Origin: Diphasiastrum complanatum
Lineage: Eukaryota > Streptophyta > Lycopodiopsida > Lycopodiales > Lycopodiaceae
Length of the DNA: 64,000 bases
Direction of reading: 5' to 3'
Assembly (NCBI GenBank): GCA_029204225.1
Contig: CM055098.1
Span: 56,428,710 to 56,492,709, forward strand
The notes under the pieces are model-generated. The model ran no database searches. It was not told the origin of the DNA and worked only from the letters and a program-made list of their open reading frames with translations. Of this stretch, positions 45,955-56,795 are shown piece by piece; position 1 is the first letter of the stretch, and each line of letters begins with the position of its first letter. A program made the translations under genes and the position numbers.

Positions 45955-47483
45955 TTACCTTTTGGTAATGCAATGTTCTTTGTGTTCAGCCACACTTGAT
46001 CACCTTCCTCAAATTCCAGTTCTCGTCGATGTGGGTTCACGTCAGCTGCCATACTTCTTTGGGACTGCTCTAAAAATGACTGCACCTCTGTCAGCTTTGT
46101 GTGCCACTCATTGATGAATTCCTCTACAGTGGGTACTGGGGTTTCTTGCACACCTGTAAGAAAAGAGCTTGGAACAATCGGTAGCCGACCATTGCTTATC
46201 TCGAAGGGTGCCCGTCCAGTAGATCTGTTCACTTGGTTGTTATGTGCAAACTCGAGAATATCCAAGTAGTTGACCCAATCAGATTGGTCCCAAGCGACGT
46301 AATTTCATAAATATTGTTCAATATGTCGATTGACTTGTTCCGTTTGCCCATTTGTTTGAGAGTGATATGCAGTGCTGAAATTCAATCCAGTTCCCACGAG
46401 GTGAAATAGGCAAGTCCAAAAACTTTCCGACGAACTTGGTGTCTCGGTCAGAAATAATCGTTCTAGGTAGGCCATGGTATTTGAAGACACATTTGAAAAA
46501 TAACCTCGCCACTTCTTCAGCTGTCACTGAACTTTTAGTTGGTAAAAGGTGAGCTTGTTTTGAAAACGGTCAACCACCACATAAATTGAGTCAAAACCCT
46601 GGCAACGTGTTAGTTGAACAATAAAATCCATGCTCACCGAATCCCATGGGTATGCTGGTACCGGTAATGGTTGGAGTAGTCCAGCCGGAGCTAGCGGTTC
46701 CACCTTGACTTGTTGACATGTCGGGCATGTTTGTACATAGGATTCAACGTCTGCCCACATACTTGGCCAATAGAAGCCTCTTTTGAGAAGTTCATCCATG
46801 CGATTCACCCCTGGATGTCCGGCGGCTAGTACGTCATGATGTTCTCGCAAGACTTTCTTCCTCAGGTTGATGTTGTCTGGGACATATACTCTGTGTTGTT
46901 TATAAACAACCATTTGATCTTTCCAAGTGAAATGTTTATGAGGCTTTCCCAGCTGGAATTCGATTATTAAGTCCTTCGCCAACGCATCTACACCATAATT
47001 CTCCCTGATTTCTTGAAGTAGGCCAGTCACCTGAGTTGTCACTGTTGCCATCAAGTGTTCCTGCCTACTTAGTGCGTCCGCCACCACATTGTTCTTTCCC
47101 GCCATGTGTAAAATGTCTATATTGAATTTTGAGAGAAAGTCTTGCCATCGCATGTGCTTTGGCATGAGCATACCTTGGGATGAGAAGTACTTGAGTGATA
47201 CATTATCAGTGAACGCCTTAAAGGGTTTTTCTGCCACATAATGTCTCCAATGCTCCACTGCTTGGACTACTGCGACCATTTCTTTTTCATGAGTTGGCCA
47301 TCGTCGCTCTACGTCACTCAATTTCTTTGAAAAATATGCAACAGGTTTTCCGTCTTGCATCAGCACGGCCCCAATAGCAAAGTTCGACGCATCTGTATGT
47401 ATTTCAAAAGGTTTGCTAAAGTCCGGTAAGGCAAGGATGGGTTCTTGAGTGATCCGTCGTTTTAGTTTGGAATGCTGCTTCAC
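45955..47483 (-). pseudogene. chromovirus B RNase H and integrase
   Basis: RNase H is complete here ([28 protein letters not shown] with the catalytic Glu, and TDNVSLKYF). The integrase zinc domain and first Asp follow. A lost T near 46563 (VVDRFQNKL instead of VVDRFSKQ) shifts the frame. The later frameshift at 46418-46422 and the TGA at 46305-46307 are the same as in A. The frame ends at MDILEFAHNNQ...LNTKNIALPKG. Confidence 0.9.
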
Positions 47484-47865
47484 ATTCCGGTGTCCATGTC
47501 ATCTTCAGATGAGTCTTGGTCTGCTCCAACAGTGGTGCCACATTTTTGCTAAATGCCTCAATGAATCTCCTGTAAAAGTTACATAAGCCCACAAAGGATT
47601 TGATGCCATGAACAGTTTTAGGTGCTAGCCAATCCAAGATAGCCTTGATCTTCTTAGGATCCATTCGAATCCGTCCGTGGCCTATAACATGTCCAAGGAA
47701 GTCAACTTCCTCCACCACAAACTCACATTTCTCTCTTTTCGCGAACAAGCAGTTCCTCCTCAGTCGTTGGAGAACTGTCCTTAAATGTTGAATGTGATCT
47801 TTAAGGTTCCGGCTAAATACTAATATGTCATCAATGTACACAATGACAAATTCATCCAGGCAGTC
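47416..47865 (-). pseudogene. chromovirus B reverse transcriptase, second part
   Basis: After a stop (CAA to TAA at the end of NNIF, near 47866-47870) the frame continues with [15 protein letters not shown], the active site, and the thumb, to WTPECEAAFQ. There two bases are lost compared with A, and the frame moves to the next segment. Confidence 0.9.
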
Positions 47866-48996
47866 TTAAAATATATTGTTCATCAACGTGCAAAAAGTGG
47901 CTGGTGCGTTTGTTAGACCGAATGGCATCACCAGGAACTCGTGACTCCCGTACCGCGTTCGAAACGGCGTTTTGTGCTCATCACCTTTAGCTATTCGAAT
48001 TTGATGATATCCAGATCTGAGATCTATTGGGCTAAAGTATTTGGCATGTTTGAGTTGGTCGAATAGGTCATCAATTCTAGGCATGGGGTACTTGTTCTTG
48101 ATGGTACTCTTGTTAAGCATGCGATAATCCACACACATTCGAAGAGTTTTGTCCGTCTTTTCCACGAACAACACTGGGGCTCCAAAAGGGGAATCGCTAG
48201 GTCTAATAAAACCTTTGTCTATCAAATCACCAAGTTGTCGTTTCAGTTCCGCCAACTCTCCTGGTGACATTCTGTAGGGTGCTCGTGAAGTTGGCTCTGT
48301 TCCTGGTACCAACTCAATTTTATGGTCCACTGGTCTTCGAGGAGGTAGCTTAGCTGGGAGTTCCTCCGGGAACACATCGCTAAATTCTTCTAACAGATCT
48401 GCCACTTCTTTTGGCAAGTTTTCTTGTCGCACGCTTTTCCCTTTTGGGACTTCTCGACAGATGCAAAGAAAGCACTTTGACTTTTTCCCTTTCGCCATTC
48501 TTTTCATCACTAATGCTGCAACCATATTTTGTTCAATATCGGTATCCTTAGCATTTCCTCCGGGCAGGGCTTTTGTCACGCAGATTTGTCCCTTATAATC
48601 CAAGAGGACCAAGTTTGAGCTCCTACCCAAAACTGCGATACAGTGTTCATTTATCCAAGGGAGGCCCAAAATCACATCGAAGGCATCCATCTCTAAAATC
48701 ACAAAGCTAAGTTTAGCCTTCCATCTTCCAATCTGCACCGGGATGTTCAACGTCGCTTTGTCTGCATCTAGTGCTCCCTTCGCTGTTTCTACCTTGAGAG
48801 TAGATGTAACATTCCTGGTCGGCAAGCTGAATTGTTCCACTACGCTCCTTGAGATATAGTTATGTGAAGCTCCGGAGTCGATCATGAAATCTGACTTCCT
48901 CCCCGTGATCTTTCCTGATAAGAATAACAATCTTGAACCAGTCTTGGGGGTTGCCCCATGGAAGTTCCTTTCCATACTTGTGCGTCGTCCACTCAT
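47866..48996 (-). CDS. chromovirus B protease and RT palm, 376-codon open frame
   Basis: The longest uninterrupted element frame in the window. [20 protein letters not shown], then the aspartic protease motif [13 protein letters not shown] (residues about 36-48), [14 protein letters not shown], the connector [16 protein letters not shown] (about 200-215), and RT blocks [23 protein letters not shown] and [10 protein letters not shown]. It ends before YIDD through a single stop. The protease part looks functional. It begins right after the leader, with no gag between. The protease of such elements normally matures a Gag-Pol protein. Confidence 0.9.
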   Translation of the reverse strand: MSGRRTSMERNFHGATPKTGSRLLFLSGKITGRKSDFMIDSGASHNYISRSVVEQFSLPTRNVTSTLKVETAKGALDADKATLNIPVQIGRWKAKLSFVILEMDAFDVILGLPWINEHCIAVLGRSSNLVLLDYKGQICVTKALPGGNAKDTDIEQNMVAALVMKRMAKGKKSKCFLCICREVPKGKSVRQENLPKEVADLLEEFSDVFPEELPAKLPPRRPVDHKIELVPGTEPTSRAPYRMSPGELAELKRQLGDLIDKGFIRPSDSPFGAPVLFVEKTDKTLRMCVDYRMLNKSTIKNKYPMPRIDDLFDQLKHAKYFSPIDLRSGYHQIRIAKGDEHKTPFRTRYGSHEFLVMPFGLTNAPATFCTLMNNIF

Positions 48997-49454
48997 AAAT
49001 GTAAGCTCCTCTCACAAATCCCAACTAGATCAGATCACCTGGATCAAAACAAGTAGTCAGAGATAATTCAGGTCCAGGCAAGCACACCACAAACGAACAT
49101 ACCAACCAAAGCTAAACAGAGGATTCCTCTCAAGTCACATTCCCCTTGAGACCGGACGTAGGATCTTTGCCTAGCCGCCCCCACACAAATCTATCACAGA
49201 ATTAGCCCACGGGGAAACATCCATCCAACCATCTGTGCTTTCACTATTAAGCAGCACATTGCCTTAGCCATGCCCCACCACTTTTTGGTCGATAGCCCTT
49301 ATAGCTAAACGATCGGCAGCTATCCCGCACCGGCAGTTAACCACCCGTGCTTTACACCGAATTCGAGCAGCATCTCTGTATCAATGGTTAACCCGTCGAA
49401 TATGTCGCCCCGCACCCCACAAGGTGCAGACCGTGCTTTCACCTACCTAGGCAA
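48997..49454 (-). other. chromovirus B leader with two and a half hairpins
   Basis: Hairpins at 49235-49257 and 49347-49373 match those of A. A third (GTGCTTTCACCTACCTAGGC at 49433) is cut in its loop, where the LTR piece CCTTAGGCGCCAGCG follows. The PBS and the two outer hairpins are therefore deleted. Confidence 0.75.
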
Positions 49455-50083
49455 CCCTTAGGCGCCAGCGACGCAAAAAGGTTGTAGTAAGGGTCCTTCA
49501 ACTTGGACCAGTCCCGGAGGCGAAACCGAAATGGTAATCATCCCCAAGGATCAACTTTATTAGATCTGGAAGAGGTTACATTCATACATAGACTGACCGG
49601 TCTCGGGGCCACCAACACGTGCTAGGCATTGTGCCTGGTTCATGTTGGTAGAGGGAGCGGAGACCTGGCGACTAGATTTCTGGCGCTGGTTGAGCTGCCC
49701 AAGTTTCTGTCTGCCGGACTCCCCCTATAGTTCTGCTGTGATTCGGCGCACCCCCTCTGGTTTGAAACATAGTGCTTTCTGGTAAAGCACGCTTTTTGGG
49801 ACTTAGTTTTTATTTTGCTGATTAAGCCTGGAAAGCCTGGCAGAATCAGTCTGGCTCCCAGACATGGGTCCCGGGAGCCGTTCTGGTGGCAGAATCAACT
49901 TGCTTCCTGACTAGGCCATGACTCGAGCTCCAGAGCTAGCTCATGACTTGTGACTACTTGACTGGATCACCACAGGTCGGAGGCTCAGTCCTTGACGTTC
50001 TAACTTGCTCTGGGACCTTAGGGAGTGTCACCCCTTAGAGTCTTACAGGGCACGTTGGGTGCACCTGAGTCAGCTTTACAACA
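49455..50083 (-). repeat. partial 5' LTR of chromovirus B
   Basis: Matches 7652-8280 of A and ends in CTTTACAACA. About 290 bp at the leader side are missing. Confidence 0.88.
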
Positions 50084-50924
50084 GGCGAGCTCCAACCAAG
50101 TCTCAGCCTCCCTTGCTGGAATGTTGTCATGGCTCTCGCCTTGGCATGCTAGCGCCCCGGAGACTAGGGTCGGTCACACACTTGAAATGTAACCTTCTCA
50201 GATTTATCAATAAAGTGGGATTTTCCTCAAACTGACTTTGATTACCTTCTGGGTTTCAGTGTTCGGTAAAAGCGCCAGTTGTAAGGCCGCTTCCAAATTT
50301 TTAACTTGGCACATAGCTGAGGGTCGTATCCCGAGACGCCAGCGGTATGCCGTCGGGACCATTCGGTCCGTGGCGCCAGCGGTATGCTGTCGGGACCATT
50401 TGGTCCAGGAATTGGTTGTTTCCATATCTGTCGCGGCTTGTGGTTCTGAGTGTTCCTTGCATGAACGTGAATGGGTTAAGCTCTTGGGGAACGGGCTCTA
50501 ACCTGTCGGCTGAGTTGGATGGCTTGCTTTGGTGGATGTTACCTGTTTATGGCTGTCCAGTCTGGCGTGGCGCCAGGTTGGCTTCCAGCGCTCGTGACGA
50601 AGCTTTCAGTTGGTTAAGCCTGATGTAAGTCAGACCGCTTGCTTGGAATAGATGTTACTCATTTTTAACGAAGCTTCGAGTTGGTTAAGTTCGAAGTATG
50701 TCAGGCGGCTTGCTTGGAGGGAAGTCACCCACATCGGGACGTCCGATCTAGAATGGCGCCAGGTTGGATCTCAATGTTGGTTTTCGGAACTTCAAGTTGG
50801 TTAAGTCTGATCGTTGTTGGCGAGTTGGCTGCTTGTATGTCAAGTGGGTTTGGATGGCAAGAGTTAAAGGCTGGGAAACTAAGTCGTGGTTCCCGGCTCC
50901 CTTTGGGTTGCCTGCGCTACATGT

Positions 50925-50942
50925 GGTATCTGAGCCGACTGG
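50925..50942 (+). other. primer-binding site of G2
   Basis: GGTATCTGAGCCGACTGG, three bases after the LTR end. One mismatch to the plant initiator tRNA-Met complement; pairing can extend beyond the usual 12 bases. Confidence 0.8.
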
Positions 50943-51011
50943 CCGGTTAGCTATGCGGATCTCACGGAAATGGCCACGGTTTGGGGTTCATCAAGACAAC
51001 TATTGTGCAAG

Positions 51012-51395
51012 GTGCTGCCCACAGTGTAAGCACGGGTGCGTCCACGGTCGGGGTGGTCGGCAGAACGGGGGACTTGATGAGTCAAAGTGCTGCCCTTGAG
51101 GTGTAAGCACAGTCAGTTCTCGCGGTTTGGGCCTGGCGATGAGATTAGGACAGATGAGGCAGTGTACTGCCATTAGGTTGGTGTAAGCACGGTCTGTGCC
51201 TTGTGGGGTGCGGGGCGACATATTCGAATTGTACGGGTTAACCATTGATACAGAGATGCTGCTCGAATTCGGGTGTAAAGCACGGGTGATTAGCTGCCGG
51301 TGCGGGATAGCTGCCGATTGTTTAGCTATAAGGGCTATCAACCAAAAAGTAGTGGGGCGTGACTGAGGCAATGTGCTGCTTAATGGTGAAAGCAC
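51012..51395 (+). other. five-hairpin leader array, G2 copy
   Basis: GTGCT...AGCAC type hairpins at 51012-51033, 51087-51110, 51164-51190, 51256-51283 and 51373-51395. The boxes upstream read GATGAGTCAAAG, GATGAGGCAGTG and GACTGAGGCAATG, so the hairpins are parts of repeated modules. The third has one A-C mismatch and the fourth one A-C mismatch at the outer pair. Confidence 0.78.
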
Positions 51396-51941
51396 GGATA
51401 GTTGGAGGGGTGTCCTATGTGGGCTGATTCCGTGATTGATTTGTATGGGCGCGGCCAGGCAAAGGTCCGCTGGCAGGTCCATCTCAAAGGGGGACCTTGT
51501 CTTTGTTACTTGTTAGTAAACCTGCCTGAGTGTCTTACTTGTATGTATTCGTGGTGAGTCTTAGTACTCGTGCTTTGTCTGGTTTGCATGATTGCTTGTG
51601 ATACAAGGAGCTGATGGCTCGAGAAGGAACCTTTTCTTTTGGAGGCTGATACCATCAAACAAAGAGGACTACAGAATCTGTGGGGCGGATTTGCAGTTCA
51701 AGTACTCACACGTGAACGACAAAGAAACGACTCAATGTTTGCAAAGGATGGATGGCTAGCCTGTTTTTTGGGTTAGTTTCATTTGCGAATTCGCCCACCA
51801 GACGCAAGCAGGAAGTCAAAAGTTGGAAAGGACCATTTCAGGGGAGATCTTCTATGGAGCAGTTGGTCTTCATTTTGGGACGACCACCTTCGGAACTGAA
51901 ACTCACTGAGCATGGCTGATATCCAGAATATCACCAATACG

Positions 51942-52009
51942 GGGGCGCTGCTGGCGCCGGGGACATAGCTGGCACGGGGAGTAAAGCTTGTAAAGGTAGC
52001 TTTACAACA
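51942..52009 (-). repeat. LARD LTR start, fragment of a further unit
   Basis: The last 68 bp of a minus-strand LARD 5' LTR (GGCGCCGGGGACATAGCTGG...TTTACAACA), of the same subtype as the 5' LTRs of units 1 and 2. The array therefore once extended further left. Confidence 0.85.
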
Positions 52010-52040
52010 ATAGCTGAGCGTCGTATCCATGGACGCCAGC
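52010..52040. repeat. 31-bp spacer between LARD units (copy 1)
   Basis: ATAGCTGAGCGTCGTATCC then ATGGACGCCAGC. Copies also lie at 56796-56826 and 61552-61582. It matches the inside of a plus-strand LARD LTR (for example 44890-44920). Confidence 0.9.
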
Positions 52041-53258
52041 TGTAGCGCAGGCATCCCAAAAGGGAGTCGGGAACCACGACTTAGCTTCCCAGCCTTCAAC
52101 TCTTGCCATCCAAACACACTTGACATACAAGCAGCCAACTCGCCAACAACGATCAGACTTAACCAACTTGAAGTTCCGAAAACCAACATTGAGATCCAAC
52201 CTGGCGCCATGCCAGATCCGGGGTCCCGATGTGGGTGACTTCCCTCCAAGCAAGCCGCCCGACAAACATCAAACTTAACCAACTCGAAGCTTCGTTACAA
52301 AAGAGTAACGTCCATTCCAAGCAAGCGGTCTGACTTAAATCAGACTTAACCAACTGAAAGCTTCGTCACGAGCGCTGGAAGCCAACCTGGCGCCACGCCA
52401 GACTGGTCAGCCATAAACAGGTAACAGGCACCCAAGCAAGCCATCCAACTCAGCTGACAGGTTAGAGCCCGTTCCCCAAGAGCTTAACCCATTCACGTTC
52501 ATGCAAGGAACACTCAGAACCACAAGCTGCTACAGATATTGAAACAACCAGTTCCTGGACCAAATGGTCCCGACAGCATACCGCTGGCGCCGCGGACCGA
52601 ATGGTCCCGACGGCATACCGCTGGCGTCCCGGGATACGACCCTCAACTATGTGCCAAGTTAAAAATTTGGAAGCGGCCTTACAACTGGCGCTTTTACCGA
52701 ACACTGAAACCCAAAAGGTAATCAGAGTCAGTTTGAGGAAAATCCCACTTTATTGATAAATTTGAGAAGGTTACATTTCAAGTGTGTGACCGACCCTAGT
52801 CTCCGGGGCGCTAGCATGCCAAGGCGAGAGCCATGACAACATTCCAGCAAGGGAGGTTGAGACTTGGTTGGAGCTCGCCCTGAGTCGCAACCCGCACTCC
52901 CCTATAGTATTGGTGTGATTTTACTCGCCCCCTCATACCAAGCACTCTAGCCAAGCTCGTAAAGCACGTTTTTCTCTCTCTAGGATTTTGTCTTTCTAGA
53001 AAGTCATTTTCTCTCTCTAGATTTTATTGATCTCCGGGCTTATTTTAATCATGCCTAGATCGTGTGAGGTGATTGCACATCGATCTGAGCTATCTGGACT
53101 CCGCTAGAACCGAATAAAGATTTTCATCCATAGGAACTTGGCGCCGGCTGGATTCTGGTCACAATGGCGCCGAGAGCGGCGCAGGCGCCGTTGGCGCCGG
53201 GAGCAGCAGGGGCGCTGCTGGTGCCGGAAGTAAAGCTTGTAAATGTAGCTTTACAACA
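52041..53258 (-). repeat. 3' LTR of LARD unit 1
   Basis: TGTAGCGCAGGCATCCC to GCTTTACAACA on the plus strand. Confidence 0.92.
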
Positions 53259-53383
53259 CCGTGCCACCTTTATAAAGTCTGATGTCCTCATCAGATGTCA
53301 GATTAAAGTAAAGCTGTCTCCAAATTAAAATATTATACATTTAAGCTACTTGGCACAGTACCCAATTTACTGGGCACTTTTTA

Positions 53384-53965
53384 TTAACATTGAAGGTGGC
53401 ACACCACAAGTCGGAGGCTCAGCTCTTTGTATTGAAAAATTACATAACTTGAACATACCTCTTTGTCTGGGAAAAGCGTAGATTTGATATCGCTTTCGTA
53501 AAACCCAGGAACCTTATGACAGAGGCCTTTCTTTGAAATGTTTGCCCCTGTCGCTTCTGACTTTCGACTTGGGAACTCCTTTGAGGTCCTGATTTGTCCT
53601 TGATGCACTTTGTATTGAGCTCCCTGAGCTCCAGATTTGATAAGTTCCGCACAGGTATCAAGACTCCCTGAGCCAAAGGATTTATCGTTTGATTGCCCAC
53701 TTTGTGGTCCACTATGTGCCTTGTTGCTTCTGCACCATGGTTTCTCTCCTTGTCCCAGTCTGATCTTGATACTTTTCCATCTTGGCTCGGTAAGGTAGGC
53801 AAAGATTGAGTACTCCGCAATGCACCTCTCACTTAGCTTGAAGTAGATCTTTTGAATCAGCCCAAATGTAACCATTGACCTCGTGGAAAGCCAAAGGGTC
53901 GCACCAGTTTGATCCGAATCCGAACTATCTCTTCGCGTTTGTTTGAAGCACCATGTCCGTCGCAC
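53384..53965 (-). CDS. LARD interior frame, best-preserved copy (193 codons)
   Basis: The frame is open from a GTG at 53963-53965; the first ATG is at residue 31 (MVTFGLIQKIYFKLSER). It continues with EYSIFAYLTEPRWKSIKIRL, a Ser/Gly/Lys-rich middle, and ends KSTLFPDKEV, VIFQYKELSLRLVV, just 125 bp from the LTR. No zinc knuckle, protease or RT motif is present, and I recognise no family. Unit 2 has a one-base loss, unit 3 a nine-base and frame change, and G1 a stop, so the frame is not strictly maintained. It may be captured host sequence or a diverged Gag remnant. A product is not certain. Confidence 0.4.
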   Translation of the reverse strand: MRRTWCFKQTRRDSSDSDQTGATLWLSTRSMVTFGLIQKIYFKLSERCIAEYSIFAYLTEPRWKSIKIRLGQGEKPWCRSNKAHSGPQSGQSNDKSFGSGSLDTCAELIKSGAQGAQYKVHQGQIRTSKEFPSRKSEATGANISKKGLCHKVPGFYESDIKSTLFPDKEVCSSYVIFQYKELSLRLVVCHLQC

Positions 53966-54420
53966 AAAACTTGACTTTCACAATTCCATCACTAGTCAGT
54001 TGCCTCACAGTCAAAAGAAGAAGTGTACATCGAGCTTGGCTTCAAGTAGCTCTATTTGAATCAGACACATGCACCAAGAGTCTGCACTAGTCCGATATCA
54101 ACGCGAACTGTCCCTTAGCGTCCGTTCGAAATACCAAGTCTCTCATGCAAGACTCAACTTTCACAGTTCCTTCATCGATCAGCTGCGTTACACGTAACAC
54201 AAGCCAGCGTACTCATGTGTTTCCTCATCATTGCTGGTCGAGAGAAAGCCTATAACAAGCTTTCCTTTCCACAACAAAAGCTTGTCAACTTATTAGGTCC
54301 AAAGTTCGCCAGTCTCCTCATGTGAGTATGGCTAGGTGACCTTGACTTTGGCGCCGTTTTGATCAACTTTCATTCAAAATTTGTCCCAAGAGAGAGGTGC
54401 GTGTGATAGTTCCCCTCCAC

Positions 54421-54684
54421 TTATAAAATCAGCTGATCGGAGTTAGAGTAGAGTTCTTCGGACAAAAAGCTTTTCCAAGACTTTGCTTCCCATCTGCTAG
54501 GATTATGGCTTGATCCAACCTGTTGCCAATCTTTGAAGAGAATCCTAGTCTTTCCCCCTTGAGGAAAAACCCAACTGATACTGGATATCACCCATGCGCA
54601 GTGAGTTTCAGTTCCGAAGGTGGCCGTCCCAAAATGAAGACCAACTACTCCATAGAAGATCTCCCCTGAAATTGCCCTTTCCAA
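54421..54684 (-). pseudogene. second LARD interior frame (88 codons)
   Basis: Reads ISGEIFYGVVGLHFGTATFG, THCAWVISSISWVFPQGG and SWKSFLSEELYSN, ending at a stop. The G1 copy (42851-43108) has a stop after GTETH. It looks protein-like and lies in the same direction as the frame at 53384, so both may come from one captured gene. Not recognised. Confidence 0.35.
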
Positions 54685-55110
54685 CTTTTGACTTTCTGCT
54701 TACGTCTGGTGGGCATTGTCGCAAATGAAACTAACCCAAGAAACAGGCTAGCCATCCATCCTTACCAAACATAGAGTCGTTTTGTTGCCGTTCACGTGTG
54801 AGTACTTGAACTGCAAATCCGCCCACAGATTTTGTAGTCCTCTTTGTTTGATGGTATCAGCCTTCAAAAGAAAGGTTCCTTCTCGAGCCATCAGCTCCTT
54901 GTATAACAAGCAATCATGCAAACCAGGCAAAGCACGAGTACTAAGGCTCACCACGAATACATACCAGTAAGACACTCAGGCAGGTTTACTAACAAGTAAC
55001 ATAGGCAAGGTCCCCCCTTTGAGATGGTCCTGCCAACGGACCTTTGCCTGGCCGCGCCCATACAAATCGATCACAAAATCGGCCCACATAGGACACCCCT
55101 CCGACTACCC

Positions 55111-55522
55111 GTGATTTCACCATTAAGCAACACATTGCCTCAGTCACGCCCCACCACTTTTTGGTCGATAGCCCTTATAGCTAAACGATCGGCAGCTATC
55201 CCGCACCAGCAGCTAACCACCCATGCTTTACACCCGAATTCGAGCAGCATCTCTGTATCAATGGTTAACCCGTACTGTTCGAATATGTCGCCCCGCACCC
55301 CACAAGTCATAGACCGTGCTTTCACCTACCTAGGCAACACTTTGCCTCATCCGTCCTACGTGCAGACGGCGCCACGCCCGAACCGCGAGAACTGACCGTG
55401 CTTACACCTCGAGGGCAGCACTTTGACTCATCACGTCCCCCGTTCTGTCGACCACCCCGACCGTGGACGCACCCGTGCTTACACTGTGGACAGCACCTTG
55501 CACAACAGTTGTCTTGATGAAC
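55111..55522 (-). other. five-hairpin leader array, unit 1 copy
   Basis: Hairpins at 55111-55133, 55223-55250, 55317-55341, about 55399-55422 and 55476-55497. In the second, both outer bases differ from G2 in a way that restores pairing: ATGCT/AGCAT here, ATGCT/AGCAC in G2 and A. The first has lost one pair (GTGTT/AATCAC). Confidence 0.75.
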
Positions 55523-55560
55523 CCCAAACCGTGGCCATTTCCGTGAGATCCGCATAGCTG

Positions 55561-55583
55561 AACGCCCAGTCGGCTCTGATACC
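55561..55583 (-). other. primer-binding site of LARD unit 1
   Basis: Sense GGTATCAGAGCCGACTGGGC, three bases after the LTR end. It matches the initiator tRNA-Met complement without mismatch over the first 11 bases. Confidence 0.85.
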
Positions 55584-55586
55584 TTA

Positions 55587-56795
55587 TGTAGCGCAGGCAT
55601 CCCAAAGGGAGCCGGGAACCACGACTTAGCTTCCCAGCCTTCAACTCTTGCCATCCAAACCCACTTGACATACAAGCAGCCAACTCGCCAACAACGATCA
55701 GACTTACCCCACTTGAAGTTCCGAAAGCCAACATTGAGATTCAACCTGGCGCCATGCCAGATCGGGCTCCCAATGTGGGTGACTTCCCTCCAAGCAAGCC
55801 GCCCGACATACATCAAACTTGACCAACTCGAAGCTTCGTTACAAACGAGTAACATCCATTCCAAGCAAGCGGTCAAACTTACATCAGACTTAACCAACTG
55901 AAAGCTTCGTCACGAGCACTGGAAGCCAACCTGGCGCCACGCCAGACTGGACAGCCATAAACAGGTAACTTCCACCCAAGCAAGCAATCCAACTCAGCCG
56001 ACAGGCCAGAGCCCGTTCCCCAAGAGCTTAACCCATTCACGTTCATGCAAGGAACACTCAGAACCACAAGCCGCGACAGATATGGAAACAACCAGCTCTT
56101 GGACCAAATGGTCCCGACAGCATACCGCTGGCGCCGCGGACCGAATGGTCCCGACGGCATACCACTGGCGTCCCGGTATACGAACCTCAGGTATGTGCCA
56201 ACTTAAAAATTTTGAAGCGGCCTTACAACTGACGCTTTGACCGAACACTGAAACCCAGAAGGTAATCAGAGTCAGTTTCAGAAAAATCCCACTTTATTGA
56301 TAAATCTGAGAAGGTTACATTTTAAGTGTGTGACCGACCCTAGTCTCTAGGGCGCTAGCGCATGCCAAGGCGAGAGCCATGACAACATTCCAGCAAGGGA
56401 GGCTGAGACTTGGTTGGAGCTCGCCCTGAGTCGCAAGCCGCACTCCCCTGTAGTATTGGTGTGATTCGGCACCCCCCCTCATACCAAGCACTCTACCCAA
56501 GCTAGTAAAGCACATTTTTCTCTCTCTAGGATTTTCTCTTTCTAAAAAGTCATTTTCTCTCTCTAGATTCTATTGATCCTCCAGCTTCCTTTAATTATGC
56601 CTAGATCGTGTGAGGTGATTGCACATCGATCTGACCTCTCTGGACACCGCTAAAACCGATCAAAGATTTTCAACCATAGGAACTTCGCACCGGCTGGATT
56701 CTGGTCACAGTGGCGCCGAGAGCCGCAGGGGCGCTGCTGGCGCCGGGGACATAGCTGGCACCGGGAGTAAAGCTTGTAAAGGTAGCTTTACAACA
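55587..56795 (-). repeat. 5' LTR of LARD unit 1
   Basis: TGTAGCGCAGGCATCCC to GCTTTACAACA on the plus strand, 1209 bp. Confidence 0.92.

Larger units (their letters stand above)
45952..50083 (-). mobile_element. chromovirus B, gag-less, 3'-truncated
   Basis: Order on the minus strand: partial 5' LTR, leader, protease/RT, RNase H, integrase. The integrase C-terminus, chromodomain and 3' LTR are missing, cut at NTKNIALPKG. It lies between two pieces of LARD LTR, so it inserted there or was joined by recombination. Only one side (GGCGA at 50084) could be a target duplication. Confidence 0.88.
50084..51932 (+). mobile_element. LARD element G2, partial: LTR end, PBS and 5' interior
   Basis: LTR part 50084-50921, ending CTGCGCTACA; PBS; five-hairpin leader; and the first part of the interior, which stops near 51926 at ATATCCAG. 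There the orientation flips: from about 51942 the DNA is a minus-strand LARD LTR. Flanking fill of about 15 bases (ATCACCAATAC) resembles another LTR segment. Confidence 0.85.
52041..56795 (-). mobile_element. LARD tandem unit 1 (complete: 3' LTR, interior, 5' LTR)
   Basis: 3' LTR 52041-53258 (1218 bp), interior 53259-55586 (2328 bp), 5' LTR 55587-56795 (1209 bp). No pol genes. The two LTRs differ in a fixed set of places (for example CAAACACACTT in 3' LTRs, CAAACCCACTT in 5' LTRs; GTAACAGGCACCC against GTAACTTCCACCC). The same differences recur in unit 2. Confidence 0.9.

Noticed and set aside
55561-55583. tRNA-like sequence as a tRNA gene
   Set aside because: Only the 3'-end complement is present, directly by an LTR; it is a primer-binding site. 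No cloverleaf was seen.
55322-55897. 191-codon minus frame running from leader into LTR of LARD units (also 60079-60633)
   Set aside because: It crosses PBS and LTR boundary, which would not be one coding region in a working element; length conservation follows from recent tandem duplication.
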